Origin: Bacteroidales bacterium
Lineage (GTDB): Bacteria; Bacteroidota; Bacteroidia; Bacteroidales; Bacteroidaceae
DNA length: 64,000 nucleotides
Direction of reading: 5' to 3'
Assembly: GCA_004557185.1 (NCBI GenBank)
Contig: SFEP01000009.1
Span: forward strand, 1-64,000
Shown here: positions 26,895 through 33,473 of the stretch, piece after piece
How positions within the stretch are numbered: the stretch's first letter is position 1
Layout: each line of letters opens with the position of its first letter
Notes under the pieces: generated by a model
Databases searched by the model: none
The model's input: only the letters and a program-made list of their open reading frames with translations
Told to the model about the DNA's origin: nothing
Translations under genes and position numbers: made by a program

Positions 26895-27241
26895 TGCCAT
26901 TTCAGCGCTCCTTTCCTCCAGGCGTAGGCCAGGCCCAGAACTAATATGAACAGGAAGAAGAGAACACTGAACAATCCGGCAGGACCGAGCGTGCGCATCA
27001 CGACAGCCCAGGGAAAGAGGAACATGGTCTCTACGTCGAACATCAGAAACAGGATGGCAAAGAGGTAGTAACCCACACGGAACTGCATCCATGAGCGTCC
27101 GCGCGTCGGCACACCGCACTCATAAGCCTCCTCCTTCTGGGCGTTGTAACTGCGCGGCGATATCAGTTTGGCCAATACGGTCACCACGCCTACAAACGCC
27201 AACCCTGTCAGCAAAGCTGTGACAAATAAGGTAAAGTTCAT
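26891..27241 (-). CDS. nuoA: NADH-quinone oxidoreductase subunit A
   Basis: A 116-residue membrane subunit with three helices and the NuoA signature KEEAYECGVPTRGRSWMQFRVGYYLFAILFLMFDVETMFLFPWA, whose cysteine loop contacts the quinone cavity. First gene of the ten-gene nuo operon (A, B, CD, H, I, J, K, L, M, N). No nuoE, F or G is present, as in other Bacteroidetes, so the electron donor may not be NADH. The promoter is at 27653-27683, leaving a leader of about 400 bases. Confidence 0.95.
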   Translation of the reverse strand: MNFTLFVTALLTGLAFVGVVTVLAKLISPRSYNAQKEEAYECGVPTRGRSWMQFRVGYYLFAILFLMFDVETMFLFPWAVVMRTLGPAGLFSVLFFLFILVLGLAYAWRKGALKWQ

Positions 27242-27546
27242 AGTACTGTTAATTTGTTATGTGAATAAATTTTGGAAATATCGCAAATGCACCCACCTGC
27301 CTCATGCCACCTATGGCCTCTGAGGGCCGGCCTGTGGTGTCAGTCGGGCTGTGACGGGCTGCAAAGGGCATCGCGGACTAAGAAAAAAGACGGCGTATTG
27401 ACATGCGATGCTCTCACAACGGCTCGGCCGCAGCACAAACTATCCTCCACAAACCTGTGGCTGAAGTGGTAAGCGCTCTCAATAAATAGGAATGAAGAAA
27501 GACCGCTACGCACCCTCGAACGAGGACACGTAACAACATGAAAACG

Positions 27547-27573
27547 AGGCGAAGTGTGCATCACGCTCCGCCT
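27547..27573 (-). ncRNA. Hairpin in the nuo leader: possible attenuator or end of a small RNA
   Basis: On the minus strand AGGCGGAG pairs with CTTCGCCT (one G-U pair) around an 11-base loop, followed by CGTTTTC. It lies about 80-105 bases after the promoter at 27653 and 300 bases before nuoA. It could end a short RNA of about 100 bases, act as an attenuator, or be a chance structure. The T run is short. Apart from this, 27242-27652 holds nothing recognised. Confidence 0.35.
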
Positions 27574-27652
27574 TTACAGTGTGTCAATAAGTGCAAACTG
27601 TTTTACCTTGTGAGGTGTAACCGTTTTTCACGCCGTCGGGTCTTTTGTGCTG

Positions 27653-27683
27653 CAAAGTTAAAAAGGCTTACTTGACAAGCAAA
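27653..27683 (-). promoter_or_regulatory. Bacteroidetes-type promoter upstream of the nuo operon
   Basis: On the minus strand TTTG (27683-27680), a 19-base spacer and TAACTTTG (27660-27653) match the -33/-7 consensus exactly. The next minus-strand gene is nuoA at 27241. No closer match was found, so either the nuo leader is long or a separate short RNA is made here. Confidence 0.75.
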
Positions 27684-27783
27684 ATATTCATCTGTGTTTT
27701 TTACCTCTCAATGCGCATTTCGTCCTCTTTTGCGCAATTGGCTACACACAGCGCTTTGCAACGCGTTCAGGCAGTGCGGGCGT

Positions 27784-29151
27784 TCACTTGTAACGCATCC
27801 ACTTGATGATTTCCTTCATCGTGGGCTTTTTGCCATACATCAGGATGCCCACACGGTAGATGCGGGCGCCGCCCCACACGCACAGCAGGGCGGTGGCGTA
27901 GAGCAGGGCCACGCTGAGAACCTCCTGCCACAAGGGCACGCCGAAGGGGACGCGTATCATCATGACCATGGGCGAGGTAAGCGGGAACATAGAGGTCCAG
28001 AAGGCGAGCGGACCGTTGGTGTTCTCGGCGCTGCCCATGGCGGCATACATGCCAAACACCATGCAGAGCACTACGGGCATCATGAACTGCGAAGCGTCCT
28101 CCTGCTCGTTGACCGAGGCACCCACGCCAGCCAGGAAGGCGGCATAGAGCAGGTAGCCGCCCACAAAGTAGAGCACGAAGAGAATGCCCAGTTCGGCGTA
28201 GGGGAGGTTGAGCACGGCAGTGAGCATCTGCTGCGCCTCGGTGGGTGCTGCGGATGCAGCGGGTACGGCAGGCATGCCTCCCATGGCGCTGACCTGCGTT
28301 GCGGCCGCGGTGGTATCGGGGCCGAACATCCACGCGGCGATGCCCAGTATGGCTGCGAGCATCACGCCCCAAATGGTCAGCTGCACGAAGCCCACGAGCG
28401 AAATGCCCACAATTTTACCCATCATGAGCTGGAAGGGCTTGATGCTCGACACCATGACCTCGACAATGCGGCTCGTTTTTTCCTCGATTACGCTCTGCAT
28501 GACCATGGCGCCGTAGGACATGACGAACATGTAGATAAAGAACGTGAGCAGGAAGCCCGCGGCTATGGCAATGGCGGTGCTCGAACTGCTCTCGGTGCCC
28601 TCGGCATCACGCTTCACGGTCTGAACGCTGATGTCCTGCTGCACGTCGGCCAGTATCTGGTCGATGCCCTCAATGCCCGTGGCGGCGAGTTTGTCGCGTC
28701 GCACCTTGTCGTTGAGCACATTTTCCACATAACTCAGCAAGCCGGCACTCACCTCCTTGTGCGAGTAGATGGTGACGGCCTTGGGGTCGGCGGCCAGGTC
28801 GGCACGTATGCTCACCACCGCCTCGACGTGGGTGGTGTCGGTGTAGTAGGCGGGGTCGTCGGGGTTGTGCGTGGGCACGAAGCGCCAGGTGGCGTCGTCC
28901 TTAAACAGGGGGGCGTAGCGACCCGTGCTGTCGTGCACGGCCACGGTCTTGATGTCATCGTCCTCGATGGTGGCGAGCCAGAAGGGCACAAACACCAGGG
29001 CGGCCATGAGGAAGGGCGTGAGGATGGTAAGGATGATGAACGATTTTTTCCTGACGCGGGTCATGAACTCGCGCTGCACCACGAGCAGCACGGCCTGCAG
29101 GCTGCTGGGGCGGCGGCGGGGTGCGCCAGTATGGGGTTGGGGTGTGGTCAT
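27784..29151 (-). CDS. ABC-2 type exporter permease (NatB-like)
   Basis: A 455-residue membrane protein. One N-terminal helix (FIILTILTPFLMAALVFVPFWLA) is followed by a large extracytoplasmic domain (residues about 55-215), then about five C-terminal helices, the layout of NatB/YhaP-type ABC-2 permeases. It includes the conserved IEEKTSRIVEVMVSSIKPFQLMMGKI segment. It pairs with the ATPase gene 57 bases upstream; such pairs export sodium, peptides or drugs, and the substrate is not evident. The ATG lies directly in a TA run of the CACTCCTT-type repeat. Last gene of the minus-strand operon that starts at 33135. Confidence 0.88.
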   Translation of the reverse strand: MTTPQPHTGAPRRRPSSLQAVLLVVQREFMTRVRKKSFIILTILTPFLMAALVFVPFWLATIEDDDIKTVAVHDSTGRYAPLFKDDATWRFVPTHNPDDPAYYTDTTHVEAVVSIRADLAADPKAVTIYSHKEVSAGLLSYVENVLNDKVRRDKLAATGIEGIDQILADVQQDISVQTVKRDAEGTESSSSTAIAIAAGFLLTFFIYMFVMSYGAMVMQSVIEEKTSRIVEVMVSSIKPFQLMMGKIVGISLVGFVQLTIWGVMLAAILGIAAWMFGPDTTAAATQVSAMGGMPAVPAASAAPTEAQQMLTAVLNLPYAELGILFVLYFVGGYLLYAAFLAGVGASVNEQEDASQFMMPVVLCMVFGMYAAMGSAENTNGPLAFWTSMFPLTSPMVMMIRVPFGVPLWQEVLSVALLYATALLCVWGGARIYRVGILMYGKKPTMKEIIKWMRYK

Positions 29152-29166
29152 ATATATATAAGGTGT
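29151..29166 (-). repeat. CACCTT + TA-run motif at a start codon, copy 4
   Basis: On the minus strand ACACCTTATATATATA runs straight into the ATG of the ABC permease. It is a variant of the CACTCCTT-(TA)n motif and here forms the immediate 5' leader of a gene. Confidence 0.45.
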
Positions 29167-29208
29167 AAGTTCGGTAAAAACGGATAACTGACGAGTTGGC
29201 AGCGAGGC

Positions 29209-30120
29209 TCACTCCTCGCGCACCACCTTGAGGAAGATTTCCTGCATGGTGGGCATTTTCTCGGCTATGGCGCGGAGTTCCGTCATTTTGGCCATGCGGG
29301 CTATGAGTTCGGCGGCTTCAATGCCCTCAGCCTTTTGCAGCAGGTAGTGGTGAAGGTGGCCACGCTGGCTGCTGGTTTGCACGCTGAAGAGGCCGGGCAC
29401 CGACTGCAGGTCAGCCTGCGGGGTGACCACCTCGTAGAGGCCCGTGCGAAAACGGTTTTTCACCTCGTTCACATCGCCGCTCAGCACCACTTGCGAGTGG
29501 TTGATGAGGGCCATTTCGTCGCAAATTTCCTCCACCGACGACATGTTGTGGGTGGAGAAGATGATGGTGTGCCCCTTGTCGCGCAGTTGCAGTATTTCCT
29601 GCTTGAGTTGTTCGGCGTTCACGGGGTCGAAGCCCGAGAAAGGCTCGTCGAAGATGAGCAGGGGCGGCTCGTGCACCACGGTGATGATGAACTGCACCTT
29701 TTGCTGCATGCCCTTCGAGAGTTCTTCGAGTTTCTTGTTCCACCAGGGCATGATGTCGAATTTCTCAAACCAGTGGCGCAGGCGCTTCGTGGCTTCCATG
29801 TTGCTCAGTCCCTTGAGGCGCGCCAGGTAGATGGCTTGTTCGCCCACCTTCATCTTTTTATAGAGGCCGCGCTCCTCGGGCAGGTAGCCTATCTGCATCA
29901 CGTCGTCGGGCTGCAGGGGGTGTCCGTCGAAGCGTACTTCGCCGCTGTCGGGGGCGGTGATGCGGTTGATGATGCGAATAAGGGTCGTTTTGCCCGCACC
30001 GTTGGGGCCGAGCAGTCCGAACACCTTGCCGCGGGGCACGCTGATGCTCACATCGTTGAGGGCGGTGTGGGTAGCGTAGCGCTTGACGGCATGGCGCACT
30101 TCAAGAAAGGGATTTTCCAT
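29209..30120 (-). CDS. ABC transporter ATP-binding protein (NatA-like)
   Basis: A 303-residue ATPase. Walker A is GLLGPNGAGKTT, the signature motif is LSKGMQQKVQ, and Walker B is LLIFDEPFSGFDP, followed by the switch histidine in TIIFSTHNM. The C-terminal region (residues about 215-303) is the extension typical of NatA/CcmA-like exporter ATPases. The ATG at 30120 (MENPFLEVRHAVKRY) is chosen because the frame upstream is unconserved. It powers the permease encoded 57 bases downstream and lies 31 bases after lpxH. Confidence 0.93.
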   Translation of the reverse strand: MENPFLEVRHAVKRYATHTALNDVSISVPRGKVFGLLGPNGAGKTTLIRIINRITAPDSGEVRFDGHPLQPDDVMQIGYLPEERGLYKKMKVGEQAIYLARLKGLSNMEATKRLRHWFEKFDIMPWWNKKLEELSKGMQQKVQFIITVVHEPPLLIFDEPFSGFDPVNAEQLKQEILQLRDKGHTIIFSTHNMSSVEEICDEMALINHSQVVLSGDVNEVKNRFRTGLYEVVTPQADLQSVPGLFSVQTSSQRGHLHHYLLQKAEGIEAAELIARMAKMTELRAIAEKMPTMQEIFLKVVREE

Positions 30121-30151
30121 AATGTGGATGCGTGTGTTGCTGTACGGGGCG

Positions 30152-30916
30152 TTACGGACAGGTTTCGCCCTCGATGAAGTTTTCCATATACATGTGTTCA
30201 CCGTCGAACACGGCATAACTGTAGAGCGAAATCCAATCGCCGAGAATGAGTATGCGTGCCGAGCGGGTGAGCATGAGGTCGAGTTCGATGTGGCGGTGGC
30301 CAAAGACGAAGAAGTTGATGTCGGGATGCGTTTTAAGATAGTCTTTGGCAAAGATGACGAGGTCTTCCTTGTCCTCGCCCTGATAAGGCGGCTCCTTGCC
30401 GTCCTCGCGCTTGAGGCGGGAGTGCTTGGCCCATTCCAGTCCGAAGGCCATGCCCCAGCGGGGGTGCACGGCGGCGAAGAGAGTCTGGCAAAGGCGGTTG
30501 TGAAAGAGGGCACGCAGCAGTTTGAAACCGCGCTCCTGGCGGTTAAGGCCGTCGCCGTGGCCCAGGAAGAAGGTTTTGTCGCCTATCTCCACCACCTCGT
30601 TGTGCCGGTGCAGCACCATGCCGCACTCACGTTCAAAGTAGTCGTGCTGCCACAGGTCGTGGTTGCCGCAGAAGTAGTGCACCTCGACGCCGGCATCGGT
30701 GAGTTCGCTGATTTTGCCCAGCAAGCGCGTGTAGCCCTTGGGCACCACGTAGCGGTACTCGTGCCAGAAGTCGAAGAGGTCGCCCATGAGATAGACGGCC
30801 TGCGCCCTGTGCTTGATGCTGTCGAGGAAATTGGCCAGCTTGCGCTCTTTGGTGCGTCCGTGCTCTATGGCCAGGCTGCCCAGGTGGGCGTCTGAAAGGA
30901 AATAGACGTTTTTCAT
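30152..30916 (-). CDS. lpxH: UDP-2,3-diacylglucosamine pyrophosphatase-like phosphoesterase
   Basis: A 254-residue calcineurin-like metallophosphoesterase with all metal motifs: D9-H11 (FLSDAHLGS), GDLFDFW (45-51), FCGNHD, GHGDG and FGHRH. It fits the LpxH family, which cleaves UDP-2,3-diacylglucosamine to lipid X in lipid A synthesis at the inner membrane. The ATG at 30916 gives the normal family start (MKNVYFLSDAHLG). Upstream, on the same strand, are two tandem copies of a TA-run repeat (30954-30997), so the leader has an unusual sequence with AAGGAG-like stretches. Confidence 0.88.
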   Translation of the reverse strand: MKNVYFLSDAHLGSLAIEHGRTKERKLANFLDSIKHRAQAVYLMGDLFDFWHEYRYVVPKGYTRLLGKISELTDAGVEVHYFCGNHDLWQHDYFERECGMVLHRHNEVVEIGDKTFFLGHGDGLNRQERGFKLLRALFHNRLCQTLFAAVHPRWGMAFGLEWAKHSRLKREDGKEPPYQGEDKEDLVIFAKDYLKTHPDINFFVFGHRHIELDLMLTRSARILILGDWISLYSYAVFDGEHMYMENFIEGETCP

Positions 30917-30953
30917 GTGTTTATCGTCGGGTGTGTGGTGGTGTTGGCGGCGT

Positions 30954-30997
30954 GCAGCCACTCCTTTATATATAGCAGCCACTCCTTTATATATATA
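30954..30997 (+). repeat. Tandem pair of 21-base GCAGCCACTCCTT-TA units, copies 5 and 6
   Basis: GCAGCCACTCCTTTATATAT begins at 30954 and again at 30975, two head-to-tail units of exactly 21 bases, with a slightly longer TA run at the second. They sit between the Fe-S factor gene and lpxH. On the minus strand they read as TA run plus AAAGGAGTGGCTGC, which includes an AAGGAG stretch, 38 bases before the lpxH start. This is the clearest example of the dispersed motif. Confidence 0.75.
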
Positions 30998-31024
30998 GTG
31001 GGGCGGCTGAGGGGCTGCGTGCCG

Positions 31025-31345
31025 TTACATGAAGCCGAGTTCGAGTTTCGCCTCCTCGCTCATCATGTCCTTGTCCCATTCGGGCTCAAAGACGAGGTTG
31101 ATTTTGGCCTCCGTCACGCCCTCAATGCCATCGAGCTTGAGGCGCACGTCCTCCACAATGAAGTCGGCGGCGGGGCAGTTGGGGGCGGTGAGCGTCATGT
31201 CCACCTCGAGCTGTCCGTTGTCCTGCAGTTCGACGCGGTAGATGAGTCCGAGGTTATAGATGTCCACGGGTATTTCGGGGTCGTACACGGTTTTGAGCAC
31301 TTCCACAATGCGCTCTTCGATTTTTGCTTTTTCTTCGGCAGTCAT
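31025..31345 (-). CDS. MIP18/SufT-type iron-sulfur assembly factor (DUF59)
   Basis: A 106-residue DUF59 protein. The conserved core is VYDPEIPVDIYNLGLIYRVEL followed by DMTLTAPNCPAADFIVEDV, where the cysteine of TAPNCP is the family's reactive residue. Relatives (SufT, PaaD C-terminal part, eukaryotic CIA2) help mature or insert Fe-S clusters. It sits between radC and lpxH with gaps of 45 and 108 bases on the same strand. No suf genes are nearby, so its client is unknown. Confidence 0.9.
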   Translation of the reverse strand: MTAEEKAKIEERIVEVLKTVYDPEIPVDIYNLGLIYRVELQDNGQLEVDMTLTAPNCPAADFIVEDVRLKLDGIEGVTEAKINLVFEPEWDKDMMSEEAKLELGFM

Positions 31346-31390
31346 GCTTGTTTGTTTTTTGTTAGGATGCGGCAGGCCGTGGCGCGAGGG

Positions 31391-32074
31391 TCACAGGCGG
31401 CCGTGCTCAGCGTAGCTATAGTAGCCCGCATCGGCCACGATGACGTGGTCGAGCAGCCTGAGGTCGAGGGTTTCGGCGGCCAGCTTGAGTTTCTGCGTCA
31501 GGTGGTCGTCGTCGGCACTGGGCTGGGCCACGCCCGTGGGGTGGTTGTGGCAAAGAATCATGCGCGTGGCGTTGTGCAGCAGGGCCTGCTTGAGGGCGAG
31601 CCTGATGTCGACCACCGTCTGCCCTATGCCGCCGCGGCTCAGGCAGCAGTCGGCCACGTAGCGCAGCTGTGTGTTGAGCAGCATGACGCGGCACTCCTCC
31701 ACATCGAGGTGCTGCATTTTGCCCAGGAAGTAGCGATAGACGTTCTCGGCGGAGTCGAAGCGGTCGTTCAGTTTCACCTCTTCGCTCATGCGGCGGCGGC
31801 CCAGTTCGCAGGCAGCCAGCAGCGTAATGGCCTTGGCGCTGCCCATGCCGCGATACCGGCACAGGTCCTCAATGTTCATGCGACCCAGCGCGTTGAGGCT
31901 TCCGCCACAGTCGGTGAGCACGCGCTGCATGAGTTGCACGGCGTTCTCCTCGGTGTTGCCCGAGCCTATGAGTATGGCAAGCAGTTCAGCCTCGCTCAGG
32001 TGCGACGCTCCGAGCCGCATGAACTTTTCACGCGGGCGGTCGTCGGTCTGCAGGTCGGTAATGCTCAGTTTCAT
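31391..32074 (-). CDS. radC: RadC family JAB-domain protein
   Basis: A 227-residue protein. The N-terminal part holds a UPF0758 helix-hairpin-helix region (RPREKFMRLGASHLSEAELLAILIGSG, DLCRYRGMGSAKAITLLA). The C-terminal part is a JAB/MPN domain with the metal motif HNHPTGVAQPSADD. Despite the name, a DNA repair role is not supported in other bacteria; many copies travel with mobile elements, but this one sits in a housekeeping operon. It follows the glycosyltransferase gene by 47 bases. Confidence 0.93.
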   Translation of the reverse strand: MKLSITDLQTDDRPREKFMRLGASHLSEAELLAILIGSGNTEENAVQLMQRVLTDCGGSLNALGRMNIEDLCRYRGMGSAKAITLLAACELGRRRMSEEVKLNDRFDSAENVYRYFLGKMQHLDVEECRVMLLNTQLRYVADCCLSRGGIGQTVVDIRLALKQALLHNATRMILCHNHPTGVAQPSADDDHLTQKLKLAAETLDLRLLDHVIVADAGYYSYAEHGRL

Positions 32075-32121
32075 CTTGACGAAAGGCGGTGGCGAAGCAG
32101 AGGGCTGCGCGGGCCACGCTG

Positions 32122-33135
32122 TTATTTGTAGAAATTCTCCTTGAAAGCCTCAAACTCGCCGCGTCGCAGCACGCAGCGTGTCCACCAGGCGCGCAGAAAA
32201 CCGCTGCCGTAGCCCGTCAGTTGCACATAGGCGGCGGCCACGGCGCGCCAACCCACGCCCACACTGCGCTCAGAGCGGGTGGCGTCGACACCGATGATGA
32301 GGGCGAAGAGCACAAACGGCAGCAGCAGCGCCCACCAGTGCGGGCAACCCAGCAAGGCGGCGGCCACCGCCAGCACCACCAGCAGGGCGCAGCCCAGGGT
32401 GAAGACGGCGGGCAACATGTGCACGGCCTTGAGCGTGCCGGGGTGGCGCTTGGTGAGGTGAATGCGGGCTATGCCGGAGTTGTGCACCTGCTTGAAGAAC
32501 TTGCGCAGGTCGGTGCGCCGCTTGTGCCACACCCAGGCGCTCTGAAACAGGCGGCTCACGTGGCCCGAACGGATGAGGCGGGTGGAGAAGTCGATGTCCT
32601 CGCCAAAGCGCATGGCCGAGAAGCCGCCCAACTCGTGGTAGACGGCACGCCGCACGCCCATGTTGAAAGAGCGGGGGTAGAACTTGTCCATCTTCTTTTT
32701 GCCGCCGCGTATGCCGCCTGTGGTGAAGAAGGAGGTCATGGCGTAGTTGATGGCCTTCTGCATCTTGCTGAACGAGGCGTGTGCCCTGTCGGGGCCGCCA
32801 AAGGCATCGCAGGGCGTGGCGGCGAGCTCGTGGTCGACGGCCTGCAGGTAGCCCTCGGGCAGCACCACGTCGCTGTCGAGAATAAGCACGTAGTCGCCCT
32901 TGGCCCGCTCCACGCCGTAGTTGCGCGTTTGGCCGGGTCCCGAGTTGGGCTTGTCGTAGTAATGCACTTGCAGGCGGTCGGCATAGCGCTCCACCACGTC
33001 GCGGCAGGGTACGTCGGAGCCATCCTCCACCACCACCACTTCAAAGTCGCGCAGCGTCTGGCGGGTCAGGCTTTCCAGCAACTCGTCCACCTCGTCGGGA
33101 CGGTTGAACACGGGTATAATAAAGGAATATTTCAT
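32122..33135 (-). CDS. Family 2 glycosyltransferase with C-terminal membrane segments
   Basis: A 337-residue protein with a GT-A fold. The nucleotide-sugar site is visible in FIIPVFNRPDEVDELLESLTRQTL, VVVVEDGSD and the DxD-like LILDSDVVLP. The acceptor region includes GEDIDFSTRLIRSG. Two hydrophobic segments near residues 255-300 suggest membrane association. The ATG at 33135 starts the family pattern at once. First gene of a minus-strand operon (glycosyltransferase, radC, DUF59, lpxH, ABC pair), with a promoter at 33227-33257. The product sugar is unknown; proximity to lpxH hints at envelope glycans. Confidence 0.88.
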   Translation of the reverse strand: MKYSFIIPVFNRPDEVDELLESLTRQTLRDFEVVVVEDGSDVPCRDVVERYADRLQVHYYDKPNSGPGQTRNYGVERAKGDYVLILDSDVVLPEGYLQAVDHELAATPCDAFGGPDRAHASFSKMQKAINYAMTSFFTTGGIRGGKKKMDKFYPRSFNMGVRRAVYHELGGFSAMRFGEDIDFSTRLIRSGHVSRLFQSAWVWHKRRTDLRKFFKQVHNSGIARIHLTKRHPGTLKAVHMLPAVFTLGCALLVVLAVAAALLGCPHWWALLLPFVLFALIIGVDATRSERSVGVGWRAVAAAYVQLTGYGSGFLRAWWTRCVLRRGEFEAFKENFYK

Positions 33136-33226
33136 GAAGATGTGCTGTAAGGGGGATGCGGGGCGCATACTTGGGCCGCTGGTTTGATGCTTTCGTGAAG
33201 CACAAACGGCGCTGTTTCATGCCCTG

Positions 33227-33257
33227 CAAAGGTAGTGAAATAGGGTGTACACGCCAA
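33227..33257 (-). promoter_or_regulatory. Promoter of the glycosyltransferase-radC-lpxH operon
   Basis: On the minus strand TTG (33257-33255), a 20-base spacer and TACCTTTG (33234-33227) match the Bacteroidetes consensus, 92 bases before the glycosyltransferase start. Confidence 0.65.
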
Positions 33258-33358
33258 CACATGCGCTCATTATGCGCTGAATATTGGGCTTTGCCGTCCC
33301 ATCCTCGTCCTTTTTTCATGCAAAAATGCAAAAAGCGGCTTTTCTGCATGCCCCAGCC

Positions 33359-33389
33359 TTGCAAGTGTGTGGCTTACGCCCTATTTTTG
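33359..33389 (+). promoter_or_regulatory. Promoter of the secreted metalloprotease
   Basis: TTG at 33359-33361, a 20-base spacer and TATTTTTG at 33382-33389, 84 bases before the ATG at 33474. This supports the later start codon over the long upstream open frame. Confidence 0.65.
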
Positions 33390-33473
33390 CTGCGAAAAGA
33401 TACACCTCCTTACTACCTACAGCCTTTCGTCGCCCGCTTCGAGGCGGTGGCTGTCTTTAATATTCTAAAAAAA

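Noticed and set aside
31391..32074. RadC as a sign of a mobile element
   Set aside because: Some radC genes ride on mobile elements, but this one is embedded in an operon with lpxH and a Fe-S factor and shows no integrase or repeats of that kind nearby.
33156..33473. Upstream extension of the metalloprotease frame
   Set aside because: A promoter lies inside it at 33359, and a proper signal peptide starts at 33474.
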